From Microbacterium enclense (GTDB taxonomy: Bacteria; Actinomycetota; Actinomycetes; Actinomycetales; Microbacteriaceae): a stretch of 64,000 bases of DNA. This document shows, in pieces, positions 16,154-24,074 of the stretch. Where the stretch lies: NCBI GenBank assembly GCA_038182865.1, contig CP116226.1, positions 2,666,001 through 2,730,000 on the forward strand. The letters are read 5' to 3'. The position numbers were made by a program, and so were the translations under genes. The notes under the pieces are model-generated. The model worked only from the letters and a program-made list of their open reading frames with translations. It did not search any database and was not told the DNA's origin. Every line of letters starts with the position of its first letter. Positions within the stretch are counted from its first letter, which is position 1.

Positions 16154-16175
16154 ACTCCTACTTTATTCCCACTTT
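16154..16175 (-). promoter_or_regulatory. Tandem 11-bp direct repeat (operator-like), copy 2
   Basis: On the minus strand AAAGTGGGAAT followed by AAAGTAGGAGT. It differs from copy 1 at three of 22 positions and lies 31 bp upstream of the unknown gene at 16123. Recurrence before two genes of one cassette supports a shared regulator. Confidence 0.55.
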
Positions 16176-16255
16176 CAGCTACGGGCCACGTCCGCTCTTA
16201 CCGTCATCTCACCGACACTCGCCGGGAGTGTCTCAGGAGAAAGGACGAACACACC

Positions 16256-16564
16256 ATGTTCGATAACAAGAAGGAGCTGGCACCGCTCGGCGGCGCGTTC
16301 AGCTCCACCGGGTTGGCTCGGATGGGCGCTGGTGCGCAGCGTCAGACGAGCCGCGAGGTGGAGCGCGTGCAGGGTCAGGCGATCGTGGCCGAGGTGCACG
16401 AGCAGGCCCGCGGCTTCATCGCGCACACGATGCTGCAGAACGTCGGTGCCCTGACGTCGCTGGAGCAGCACCTCATCCAGGTCGCCCCGCTCGGCGAAGC
16501 CCGCTACAAGCACATCGTCGACGCCTACGCCATGGGCGCGGCCGCGAAGCTGACGCGCTGGTGA
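16256..16564 (+). CDS. Small helical protein of the mobile element, hypothetical
   Basis: A 102-aa soluble protein (MFDNKKEL...) preceded by AGAAAGGACG. It is mostly helical (REVERVQGQAIVAEVHEQARGFIAHTM; LTSLEQHLIQVAPLGEARYKHIVDAY). Small proteins of this kind are usual in the leading part of actinobacterial plasmids and integrative elements, near the mobilisation genes. It begins a run of same-strand genes ending with the recombinase. Function unknown. Confidence 0.65.
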   Translation: MFDNKKELAPLGGAFSSTGLARMGAGAQRQTSREVERVQGQAIVAEVHEQARGFIAHTMLQNVGALTSLEQHLIQVAPLGEARYKHIVDAYAMGAAAKLTRW

Positions 16565-16568
16565 TCCC

Positions 16569-16853
16569 GTGTCGCTCCTCGCTGTGTTTGGTGTCTGGCT
16601 CACGGTCGTCCTCGGGGCGTGCGCGGTGGCGGTCGTGATCGAGCGTGGCGTCCTCGGCTCCGTGGAGGACTGGTTCCGCCGCCGCCAGGATCGCAAGCGC
16701 GCCCGTATCGAGGCGGAGCTCGACCGTACTCAGGCCGAATTCCGCCAGACGATCCTCCAGCTCGCCGCCGCCCTAAACGGCGACGCGCTGGAAGCCCGCA
16801 AGGCCCTCATCCGCGAGTCGTTCCTGGCCCGCGGCGAGGTGCCGAAGGAGTAG
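16569..16853 (+). CDS. Single-pass membrane protein with coiled coil
   Basis: A 94-aa protein: one N-terminal membrane helix (about residues 3-25), then a highly charged coiled coil (DWFRRRQDRKRARIEAELDRTQAEFRQTILQLAAAL). GTG start at 16569, only 4 bp after the preceding stop. It is probably a membrane-tethered scaffold of the element. No family recognised. Confidence 0.65.
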   Translation: MSLLAVFGVWLTVVLGACAVAVVIERGVLGSVEDWFRRRQDRKRARIEAELDRTQAEFRQTILQLAAALNGDALEARKALIRESFLARGEVPKE

Positions 16854-16927
16854 ATCCCCATGGCCGGTCGGGGCGGCGACATCACAAACGTGTGCGTGGA
16901 TTGCACCGCCCCGGCCTTCCTCCTCTC

Positions 16928-16958
16928 GCCGCCCGCACCGACTCACGGTGCGGGCGGC
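16928..16958 (+). terminator. Strong hairpin in the gap before the MT-A70 gene
   Basis: A perfect 13-bp stem (16928-16940 with 16946-16958) with loop ACTCA, 75 bp after the preceding stop. It lies in the gap 16854-17180, which has no convincing gene. Probably a terminator or attenuator separating the first two genes from the methyltransferase. Confidence 0.55.
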
Positions 16959-17180
16959 GTCCTCTTCCTGTGGATGAGGGCGTGTGCTTTGTGCAACACG
17001 CTCACGGTTATCCACACCCTCACCCCTGACGGCCCGTCGAGGGGGCTGTCGTCTGGCGCGATCGGACGGTTGCTGAAACGCAGCTGAGAGCGCATAACCA
17101 GGGGGCAGCCCCGCACGGCCCCTCATACTCGGCCGTCATTCCCAGCGGGTTAAGACCGCTGCGGGAAGGAGCACATTCTC

Positions 17181-17843
17181 ATGCACACCACCAACACCAA
17201 CACCACGCCCGCGTCGACGGACACCGACGGCACCGCCGCGGGGACCCCGGACTGCCTGGCCAAGTACAAGGCGATTCTCGTCGACCCGCCCTGGCCGACC
17301 GGCCAGCAGGGAAAGTACGGCGCGGAGCACCACTACAGCTTGATGACCCTCGAGCGCATCAAGGCGATGCCGGTCGGCGACCTCGCCGCCGACAACGCCC
17401 ACCTCTACCTCTGGTGCTACCCGGCTACCCGCTACATCGCGGAGGACATCATGCGCGGCTGGGGGTTCGAGTTCAAGGACGAGTTCGTCTGGGGCAAGGA
17501 CCAGATGGGCCTGGGCCAGTACTTCCGCCACGCGCACGAGACGCTGCTGCTGGGCGTGAAGGGGCAGCTGCCGGTGAAGTTCCGCGGGCAGCGGTCGTTC
17601 GCGATGCTGCCCCGCCAGGACCACTCCCACAAGCCGGAGGAGTGCCACGTCATGATCCAGCGTCTCAGCCCCGGTCCCTACCTTGAGCTTTTTGCCCGAC
17701 GCCCGATGCCGGGCTGGGACGTCTGGGGCAACCAGGTCGCCTCCGACATCTCGATCCCGGGCTACCCCGTGCCCAGCGACATCACGACGAAGGTCTCGAG
17801 CAACACCGCCGTCGTCATCGACGAGGAGGCCACCGATGCCTAG
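17181..17843 (+). CDS. MT-A70-family N6-adenine DNA methyltransferase
   Basis: A 220-aa protein with the catalytic DPPW (residues 35-38) in AILVDPPWPT, HHYSLMTLERIKAMPVGDLA, a WCYPATRY strand, and the C-terminal ELFARRPMPGWDVWGNQV, which is diagnostic of MT-A70-like enzymes (Ime4/METTL3 relatives found on phages and plasmids). It would methylate adenine N6 in DNA. No partner restriction enzyme is present in the window, so it is probably an orphan that protects the element or marks its DNA. The ATG at 17181 follows GGAAGGAGC. Confidence 0.9.
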   Translation: MHTTNTNTTPASTDTDGTAAGTPDCLAKYKAILVDPPWPTGQQGKYGAEHHYSLMTLERIKAMPVGDLAADNAHLYLWCYPATRYIAEDIMRGWGFEFKDEFVWGKDQMGLGQYFRHAHETLLLGVKGQLPVKFRGQRSFAMLPRQDHSHKPEECHVMIQRLSPGPYLELFARRPMPGWDVWGNQVASDISIPGYPVPSDITTKVSSNTAVVIDEEATDA

Positions 17844-17896
17844 CCACCTCGCCCCGTTCTTCACCCGCCTCTTCGACCATCTGACTGGAGTGCTTC

Positions 17897-18091
17897 ATGT
17901 CCTCTTCCGACCGTGGCCCGCTGGAGGCCGCGAAGGCCTTCGCCTGGACCGTATTCCTCGTCGCCGTGCTGCTCTCCGGAGCCGTCTGGCTCATCCAGCA
18001 GGTGTGGGTGTGGTTGCTCGTCATCCTCGCCGTCGTCCTGGTCACGGGCGGGCTGGTGTGGTGGCTGCGCGTGCGCCGCGACCGCTGGTGA
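17897..18091 (+). CDS. Small two-TM membrane protein
   Basis: A 64-aa protein with helices at about residues 14-33 and 36-56 and a short basic end (RVRRDRW). It lies between the methyltransferase and the coupling ATPase genes in the same run. Small membrane proteins beside VirD4-type ATPases are common in mobile elements, but no function can be assigned. Confidence 0.6.
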   Translation: MSSSDRGPLEAAKAFAWTVFLVAVLLSGAVWLIQQVWVWLLVILAVVLVTGGLVWWLRVRRDRW

Positions 18092-18104
18092 AGGAGGTCC
18101 GCCG

Positions 18105-18365
18105 ATGAGCCGCTCATCCTCGCCGAAGCGGGGGCGGGGTCGTCCCCGCCGCGAGTACCGCATCCGCGTCCGCGGCGAACGCCGCGAGCACCCGGACTAC
18201 GACAAGCTCGCCCGCGCCCTCCTCGAGCACGCCGCCATGGAAGAAGCCACGCGCCGCACCAACCTCACCGACACGACCGATACCACGGCGACGTCGGGCA
18301 CCAAGATCGACGGCGGCGACATCTCGTCGGTGGACACTGAGGTCAATGGGGACGCCGATGAGTGA
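18105..18365 (+). CDS. Small basic/acidic protein, hypothetical
   Basis: An 86-aa protein starting at ATG 18105 behind an excellent ribosome site (AAGGAGG). The first half is very basic (SPKRGRGRPRREYRIRVRGERRE, with AT-hook-like GRGRP), followed by a helix (DYDKLARALLEHAAMEEA) and an acidic Thr-rich tail. It could bind DNA through the basic part. The stop overlaps the ATPase start by 8 bp (ATGAGTGA), so the two are coupled; a role as accessory DNA-binding protein of the coupling ATPase is inference. Confidence 0.65.
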   Translation: MSRSSSPKRGRGRPRREYRIRVRGERREHPDYDKLARALLEHAAMEEATRRTNLTDTTDTTATSGTKIDGGDISSVDTEVNGDADE

Positions 18366-20535
18366 CTCCTGGCGTCAGCTGCACTGGCCGCGCCCCTTCG
18401 ACGCGGTCAGTGCCCTCGGATTCCTTGAGACGCTCGCTGCCGACGAGTCCCGTGGGCCGGTCGTGTTCGAAGCCCGCGCCGAGGGCGGCACCATTCGACA
18501 CCTTATGGGCGGACACCGCACCACGCTCTCGGGCATCAGCAGCAGCCTGCGCCGACTCCTTCCAGGGGTCACTGTCACGGATCTCGACGAGGGCCGCGAG
18601 CCGGTGGAGCGGGCCGGGCGCGTGCGCATCCGCCAGCGGAACCTCGGCCTCAGCCTCGACACGAACGGTGCTGCCCTCCGCGCCCTGTACGCCGCTCTGT
18701 CCGGCGCGGTGGGGAAGGGGGATGTATTGGTGCTACAGGTCATCCTCGGTGCCAGCGTCCCGCCCCAGCCCTTGCCGGCCTCGACACCGGATCCCAACCT
18801 CAGCCTGTTCGACCTCATCACGAAAGGCACCCGTGCCGCGCCGCTCGAGATCCGGGCGGACCTGCGCGACAAGCTCGCCCAGTACCGGTTCCGCGCCACC
18901 ATCCGCATCGGCGTCACCGCCGCGAGCCCCGTCCGCCGCCGTCTCCTCGTCCACGCCGTCCTCGCAGCCCTCCGCCAACTCCAGACCGGCTCCACCCGCA
19001 TCGACCTCGTCTCTGACCGCCCCGAACTCGTCGACGAGGCCGTTATCCCGGCGAAGAAGCCGCTGCGTCTTACCGCCGCCGAAGCGCTTTGCCTCGTCGG
19101 CTGGCCGACCGGCGAAACTGCTCTCCCTGGCATGCCGCCGATCTACCCGCGGCTGGTCGCGCCGCCTACGGGCTACAAGTCGAGCGGGGAGCGGGTGTTC
19201 GCGCGCACCAGCGCACCCGGCCCGAGTCGGCCTGTGGGGATCTCGGTGAAGGACGCTGTCCGCCACACCCACGTCATGGGACCAAATGGAGTTGGTAAGA
19301 GCACAGTGCTCCTTAACCTCATCGCCGCCGACATCGCCGCAGGCCGCAGCGTGGTCGTCATTGACGCCAAGCGCGACCTCGCCATGGATGTCCTCACCGT
19401 CATCCCGGAGGCCCGCGCGGGCGACGTCGTCGTCCTCGACCCGATCAGCCCCAACCCAGTCGGGCTGAACCCCTTCGCCGGGGCAGGCGATCAAGCGCCC
19501 CTCGTTGCTGACCGGCTACTGGCCGTCTTCCGCAGCCTCTTCCCGTCGGCGTTCGGGCCGCGCACGAGCGACGCCGTTCATGCGTCGCTCCTGACGCTCG
19601 CGGGGAAGGAGGGTTCGACGCTGGCGGACCTTCCGCGCTTGCTTACCGAGGACCCGTACCGGCGCAGCTTCACGAAGTTCCTCACCGACCCCTCGCTCAG
19701 CGAGTTCTGGGCGCAGTACGACGCGATGAGCGCCGGAGCGCGCTCGGCCATGATCGGCCCCGTCCTCACCCGGCTCCGCCAGTTTCTGCTCCGCCCCTCC
19801 ATCCGTGCCCTGCTCGACCAGCCGACGCCGCGCTTCAACCTCCGCGACCTGTTCGACAAGCCCCGCATCCTCGTCGTCCCCCTCAACCGCGGCCTGCTCG
19901 GACCCGTCGCCGCCGAGCTGGTCGGGTCGCTGCTGGTGAGCCAGCTCTGGCAGCTGACCCTCGCCCGGGCAGGCGTGCCGAAGGAGCAGCGTAGCCCCGT
20001 CTCGATCTACCTCGACGAGGCGCAGATGTTCGTGAAGCACGAGTCCGATCTCGGTGAAGCTTTAGAGCAGTCTCGGTCGATGAATGTCGCGTGGTGCTTG
20101 GCCCACCAACACCGCGCCCAGATGCCCGCCAGCCTGCTCGCCGGTATCGCCGCGAACGCGCGGAACAAGATCCAGTTCCAAGCTGACCCCGTCGACGCCG
20201 CCTCCGTCACGAAGCACTCCGCGCTCACGCCGGAGGACGTCATGAAGCTGCCGCCGTACCACGTCTACGTCGACCTGATGTCGGGTGGGGTGCAGTCCGG
20301 CTGGTTTTCTGCGGTGACGCTGCCGCCGCCCGTCACCCTCTCCGACCCCGACGCCGTCCTCGCGGAGAGCCGCCTCCGCTACGGATCCCAGGTCGAGGGG
20401 CAAAACCCGACCGCGACCGACTCGTCCGTCCCAACCTCGAAGCAGGGTGACGTGGGCATCACCCGTGAGGGTGACGGAGTGGGTGACGGGGGTGACGTCG
20501 AGCCCATCGGACGTCGCCGAAAGGCCCGTCCATGA
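18358..20535 (+). CDS. VirD4/TraD-type coupling ATPase
   Basis: A 725-aa protein. The N-terminal ~290 residues are a domain without recognised motifs. The ATPase core has Walker A GPNGVGKST (about residue 307), the VVIDAKRDL strand, FNLRDLFDKPRILVVPLNRG, and Walker B ISIYLDEAQMF (about residue 550), followed by the AWCLAHQHRAQMP segment that fits TraM/VirD4 recognition domains. It lacks N-terminal membrane helices, so it may depend on a small membrane partner. Start at 18358 (MSDSW); 18346 is also possible. It would pump element DNA to a conjugation channel, but no channel genes are in the window. Confidence 0.85.
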   Translation: MSDSWRQLHWPRPFDAVSALGFLETLAADESRGPVVFEARAEGGTIRHLMGGHRTTLSGISSSLRRLLPGVTVTDLDEGREPVERAGRVRIRQRNLGLSLDTNGAALRALYAALSGAVGKGDVLVLQVILGASVPPQPLPASTPDPNLSLFDLITKGTRAAPLEIRADLRDKLAQYRFRATIRIGVTAASPVRRRLLVHAVLAALRQLQTGSTRIDLVSDRPELVDEAVIPAKKPLRLTAAEALCLVGWPTGETALPGMPPIYPRLVAPPTGYKSSGERVFARTSAPGPSRPVGISVKDAVRHTHVMGPNGVGKSTVLLNLIAADIAAGRSVVVIDAKRDLAMDVLTVIPEARAGDVVVLDPISPNPVGLNPFAGAGDQAPLVADRLLAVFRSLFPSAFGPRTSDAVHASLLTLAGKEGSTLADLPRLLTEDPYRRSFTKFLTDPSLSEFWAQYDAMSAGARSAMIGPVLTRLRQFLLRPSIRALLDQPTPRFNLRDLFDKPRILVVPLNRGLLGPVAAELVGSLLVSQLWQLTLARAGVPKEQRSPVSIYLDEAQMFVKHESDLGEALEQSRSMNVAWCLAHQHRAQMPASLLAGIAANARNKIQFQADPVDAASVTKHSALTPEDVMKLPPYHVYVDLMSGGVQSGWFSAVTLPPPVTLSDPDAVLAESRLRYGSQVEGQNPTATDSSVPTSKQGDVGITREGDGVGDGGDVEPIGRRRKARP

Positions 20536-20752
20536 CCACCCAACTCGTTCGCCTGAGAAGAGGGGACTGGTGTCCGGTCGCTCGTCCGTTCGCCCGTCCG
20601 ATCGCTGAAACTTCCACGCCCGCTTTCCGGCGTGTTTCTGCGGCTCCTGGCCTCAGTTGGGAGCGGACTACTCCGCCTCTGGCGGAGTTGCAGGCCGCCC
20701 GCGAACTCACCCGACGCCATCAGCATCGCTCGCAACCAGAGAGGGGACGCCC

Positions 20753-21610
20753 ATGACGATGCGCCTGCCCCGCACAGGTGCCGGACCGTCCCGGCTGGTG
20801 GTGCTGCGGACGGAGCTGTCTGTCCGCGACGAAGAGATCCTGACGTTCCTCAACCGGCACCGGTACGCCGCGACCACGCACCTGCGTGATGTCTTCTTCG
20901 CCGACCACGCCACCCTCACCGCCGGAACCCGCGCCTGCATCCGAGTCCTGCACCGGCTCATGCACAACCGGCTCATCGCCCGACTCGAGCGACGCGTCGG
21001 CGGCACCGCCCGCGGCTCTGCGGCCACCATCTGGTACCTCGACGCCGCCGGCGAACGCCTCACCCGACCCGAAGGTGCGAGGCGACGACGCTTCGCCTCC
21101 GTCTCCACACCCTTCCTCGCGCACACTATGGCCGTCACCGACACCCACGTCGCCCTGATGCAGCACGCCCGCACCGGGGCGTTCCAAGTCGAGCGCGTCG
21201 ACCTCGAGCCCGACACCTGGCGGTCCTTCGTCACCAGGCCCGGCATGGCCGGGATCCTCAAGCCCGACCTCTACGTCCACCTTGCCACCCCGGACTACGA
21301 CGACCACTGGTACCTCGAGATCGACCTCGGCACCGAAAGCATCCCCGTGCTGCTCGCCAAGTGCCGCACCTACGCCGCCTACAAGGCCACCGGCCGCGCG
21401 CAGGCCGAACACGGGGTGTTCCCGCGTGTGCTCTGGATCCTGCCCACGGCCGCCCGCACAGCCCGCCTGCGCGCCGCCATCCACGCCACTGCGGACCTCG
21501 ATGGCCGGCTCTTCGCCTGCACCACCTCGGACGGGCTGCTGGGCGTCCTGGCAGACCCAGACGGCTCCGCGGCATCAACAACAGACACCCAAGAGAGGAG
21601 GAACCCATGA
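20753..21610 (+). CDS. Replication-relaxation family protein (winged-helix)
   Basis: A 285-aa protein with LSVRDEEILTFLNRHRYAA and a following winged-helix region (LHRLMHNRLIARLERRVGG, about residues 22-85), then HTMAVTDTHVAL and WYLEIDLGTESIPVLLAKCRTYAAY, which resembles the RNase-H/endonuclease-like core of the Replic_Relax family in actinobacterial plasmids and ICEs. Start at ATG 20753 behind GAGGGGA. It overlaps the following gene by ATGA. It probably acts in plasmid replication or DNA processing; the family has little biochemical support. Confidence 0.82.
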   Translation: MTMRLPRTGAGPSRLVVLRTELSVRDEEILTFLNRHRYAATTHLRDVFFADHATLTAGTRACIRVLHRLMHNRLIARLERRVGGTARGSAATIWYLDAAGERLTRPEGARRRRFASVSTPFLAHTMAVTDTHVALMQHARTGAFQVERVDLEPDTWRSFVTRPGMAGILKPDLYVHLATPDYDDHWYLEIDLGTESIPVLLAKCRTYAAYKATGRAQAEHGVFPRVLWILPTAARTARLRAAIHATADLDGRLFACTTSDGLLGVLADPDGSAASTTDTQERRNP

Positions 21611-22053
21611 CCCCCGAACTACCGCCCCCGCCAGAACGCGAGCCGTCGTACTCCAACGGCAACGCCCGCTTCGGCCCCGAGTCGGCGGCGTCGGTAGAAC
21701 GGTCGCTGTCCGCCCTGCGCGACCCCGACGACGCGCTGCGCATCCTCCAAGGGGTGAAGGAGAACGGTGCCGCTTTCGCCGCCTTCCTCCTGCTCGCCGA
21801 CACCAACCTGGCCGATCCGGAGATCATCGACCGGTTCCACGAAAGCTACGCCGATGCCTGGGAGTACTTTGCCCAGTTCCGACACGACGTCCTCGAAGGA
21901 CTCGGCTGGCTGCATGCGCTGGAGAAGGTGATGAGCGAGCAGGGCATCCCTGATGACCACCTCACCTGGAACCACGCCGCCATCGATAAGCAGATCCTCG
22001 ACACCTACGACATCGTCCACCTCGATGGCTGGTGGCACGTCTTCAACAAGTAG
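21607..22053 (+). CDS. Conserved element protein, hypothetical
   Basis: A 148-aa acidic soluble protein, coupled to the replication-relaxation gene by ATGA and preceded by GAGAGGAGG. The sequence is helical with many aromatics toward the end (DAWEYFAQFRHDVLEGLGWLHALEKVM; LDGWWHVFNK). No family recognised. Conservation of the overlap suggests it works with the protein upstream. Confidence 0.6.
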   Translation: MTPELPPPPEREPSYSNGNARFGPESAASVERSLSALRDPDDALRILQGVKENGAAFAAFLLLADTNLADPEIIDRFHESYADAWEYFAQFRHDVLEGLGWLHALEKVMSEQGIPDDHLTWNHAAIDKQILDTYDIVHLDGWWHVFNK

Positions 22054-22179
22054 CGAGCACGATTTTTCCCCAGATCAACGAAGACAAAAGCACAACGCCA
22101 AACATCTCGACTTAAGAGGTGAAGTGAGCGTAAATCAAGGAGCTACGTCCGCCCAGAAGGCGGGCAGAAAGGAGGAACC

Positions 22180-24024
22180 ATGACCATCAACTCGTCAACG
22201 CATCCAGCCGTGGTCGAGTCAATGAGCGACGGGCAGGCAGTCATCGATGTCGAGCAGTTCGCTCATTCGCCACAGGTGCTTCGCGGTCGGCAAGCTACTG
22301 ATCCGGCCCACGACGGCAACCCTGACGACAAGAGGACTCGCGCCGTCATCTATCTCCGCGTGAGTAGTAAGAAGCAAGTCGACACTGACTACGACCCAGA
22401 AGGAATCTCGCTCCCTGCCCAACGCCTCGCCTGCGAGAAGAAGGCTGAGCAGATGGGGCTCCAGATCGTCGATGAGTACGTTGACGCGGGCTTCTCTGGT
22501 ACTGACGTCGCAGGGCGGCCGCAGTTCCAGGACATGCTTGAGCGGATTCGAGCGAAACGCAACGTCGACTACGTCATCGTCTATAAACTCTCGCGACTCC
22601 ACCGGAACCGCTACGACGAAGCGTTCACCATGATGCAGCTCCAGCAGCGGGGAGTCACGCTCGTCTCAGCAACAGAGAGCATCGACGGAAGTCCTGTGGG
22701 CCAGCTCATGCAGGGCATCCTCTCCGCGTTCAATCAGTATCGTTCGGCCGAGGACGGCGCGGACATCGCATACAAGCTCGGCGAGAAGGCGAAGAAGGGC
22801 GGCACCGTCTTCATGGCGCCGCTCGGTTACATCAACACCGGTGAGCGGATCCAAGACCGTGAGGTTCGGGTGGTCAAGCCTGACCCGGACCGGGCTCATC
22901 TGGTGAGGCTGGCGTTTGAGCTGTACGCGACGGGCGCGTATAGCATCCCAGCGCTCTCAGATGAGCTTTACCTTCGCGGGCTGAAGACGCGCGCCTCGGC
23001 GCGCTGGCCGTCCAAGCAGCTCTCCGACAATCAGCTACTTCGACTCCTCCAAGACCCGTACTATCTGGGCTTCACGCGGTTCAAGGGCAACATCTACCCC
23101 GGCCGCCATGACCCGCTCGTTGATGGAGATCTGTTCGGCCGTGTTCAGGAAGTCATCTCTGTTCGTGCCACGGGCGAGCGGCAGCGCATTCATCACCACT
23201 ACTTGAAGAGCACGCTCTACTGCGGCAACTGCCACTCAACAGATGATGCGCACGGACGGATCATCGTGGCTCACGTGAACGGGCGCGGCGGAACGTACGA
23301 CTACTTCTTCTGTCGCCGGAGTCAGGACAAGCTTTGCGACGCACCGTACATGCAAATGGCCCGTGTCGAAGACGCCGTTGAACGGTACTGGGACCAGCTG
23401 CGGGTGAGCCCGGGATTCATCGCTGCGGCTCGTGTGGGACTCCGTAAGACTGTCGAGAAGGGGCAGGCGGCGGCACGCTCGCTGCACGCGCAGTTGACGG
23501 AGAATCTGCGCAAGCTCGATCAGCAGGAAGAGAACCTGTTGGACCTGGCCGCCGATGGCATGCTTCCACGAGAGACGATCCAGAAGCGGATGAACGCCAT
23601 CCTGCGAAACCGAGCCGCGATGAGCGCACGCCTCGAGAAGACGGAGCAAAAGTTGGCAGTCGTCGTGGACTACCTGGACGCGGCGCTGTCGCTTCTCGAG
23701 CGCCCGGGCGAGTTGTATGCGAATGCGACGGATGAGCAGCGGCGCATGCTGAATCAGGCGGTCTTCTCGCGCATCTACGTATACGCGGATGAGATCACGG
23801 ACGTCGAGTTCAACGAGCCGTTCGACATGCTGATAGCGGCGGGGGAGTTGTACGAGAGCCCAACGAAAACCGCCCCTGAGAACAGGGGCGGGGATGTATC
23901 TGCCGAGGCAGCGAGTCTCGTAAACATCGCTCTTGGTGATATTTCGAGTAACGCTGACGTGGTGGGCCCGGAGGGGCTCGAACCCTCGACCCGCGGATTA
24001 AAAGTCCGATGCTCTGCCAACTGA
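22180..24024 (+). CDS. Large serine recombinase / integrase, C-terminus read from tRNA-Lys locus
   Basis: A 614-aa protein with a serine resolvase catalytic domain at residues ~54-200: IYLRVSS (catalytic Ser62), GISLPAQRLACEKKA, GFSGTD, IVYKLSRLHRN. The recombinase domain (APLGYINTGE...LLQDPYYLGF) follows, then a zinc ribbon (YCGNCHS...FFCRR...LC, about 347-388) and a coiled coil (~420-510). It drives integration and excision with short att sites. Preceded by AAAGGAGG. The last ~50 residues are odd: they are encoded by the tRNA-Lys terminator hairpin (23870-23891) and the antisense of the tRNA (GPEGLEPSTRG). The 3' end is therefore probably host DNA joined at integration. Confidence 0.93.
   Translation: MTINSSTHPAVVESMSDGQAVIDVEQFAHSPQVLRGRQATDPAHDGNPDDKRTRAVIYLRVSSKKQVDTDYDPEGISLPAQRLACEKKAEQMGLQIVDEYVDAGFSGTDVAGRPQFQDMLERIRAKRNVDYVIVYKLSRLHRNRYDEAFTMMQLQQRGVTLVSATESIDGSPVGQLMQGILSAFNQYRSAEDGADIAYKLGEKAKKGGTVFMAPLGYINTGERIQDREVRVVKPDPDRAHLVRLAFELYATGAYSIPALSDELYLRGLKTRASARWPSKQLSDNQLLRLLQDPYYLGFTRFKGNIYPGRHDPLVDGDLFGRVQEVISVRATGERQRIHHHYLKSTLYCGNCHSTDDAHGRIIVAHVNGRGGTYDYFFCRRSQDKLCDAPYMQMARVEDAVERYWDQLRVSPGFIAAARVGLRKTVEKGQAAARSLHAQLTENLRKLDQQEENLLDLAADGMLPRETIQKRMNAILRNRAAMSARLEKTEQKLAVVVDYLDAALSLLERPGELYANATDEQRRMLNQAVFSRIYVYADEITDVEFNEPFDMLIAAGELYESPTKTAPENRGGDVSAEAASLVNIALGDISSNADVVGPEGLEPSTRGLKVRCSAN
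23870..23891 (-). terminator. Rho-independent terminator of tRNA-Lys, inside the recombinase frame
   Basis: A perfect 9-bp stem CCGCCCCTG / CAGGGGCGG with a 4-nt loop. On the minus strand it is followed by TTTTCGTT and lies about 70 bp after the tRNA-Lys 3' end, so it terminates that tRNA. It is at the same time translated as part of the recombinase on the plus strand. Confidence 0.7.
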
Positions 24025-24035
24025 GCTACAGGCCC
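23960..24035 (-). tRNA. tRNA-Lys (anticodon TTT)
   Basis: A 73-nt cloverleaf (24035 to 23963) plus encoded CCA (23962-23960). Acceptor strands GGGCCTG/CGGGCCC pair with one T-G wobble. The D-loop has AGTTGGCAG, the anticodon loop CTTTTAA gives anticodon TTT, and the T-arm has GGTTCGAG. It marks the insertion locus of the element to its left. The 3' part of its complement overlaps the end of the serine recombinase. Confidence 0.97.
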
Positions 24036-24074
24036 TCGACGTCCAGCCTAGCGGGCGCGGCGGGCGCGTCGCGC

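Noticed and set aside
16130..16256. Left attachment site with a duplicated tRNA-Lys 3' end
   Set aside because: No stretch matching the tRNA 3' end was found here; a serine integrase would not require a long duplication.
16860..17087. A 75-codon frame with a CVDC pair before the MT-A70 gene
   Set aside because: It contains the perfect hairpin at 16928-16958, has no ribosome site and shows no coding character beyond the single Cys pair.
17836..18108. A frame starting at the end of the MT-A70 gene
   Set aside because: It overlaps the small two-TM gene in another frame and turns into Arg-rich shadow sequence.
21607..22053. Relaxase
   Set aside because: No HUH motif or conserved Tyr context; left as a hypothetical element protein.
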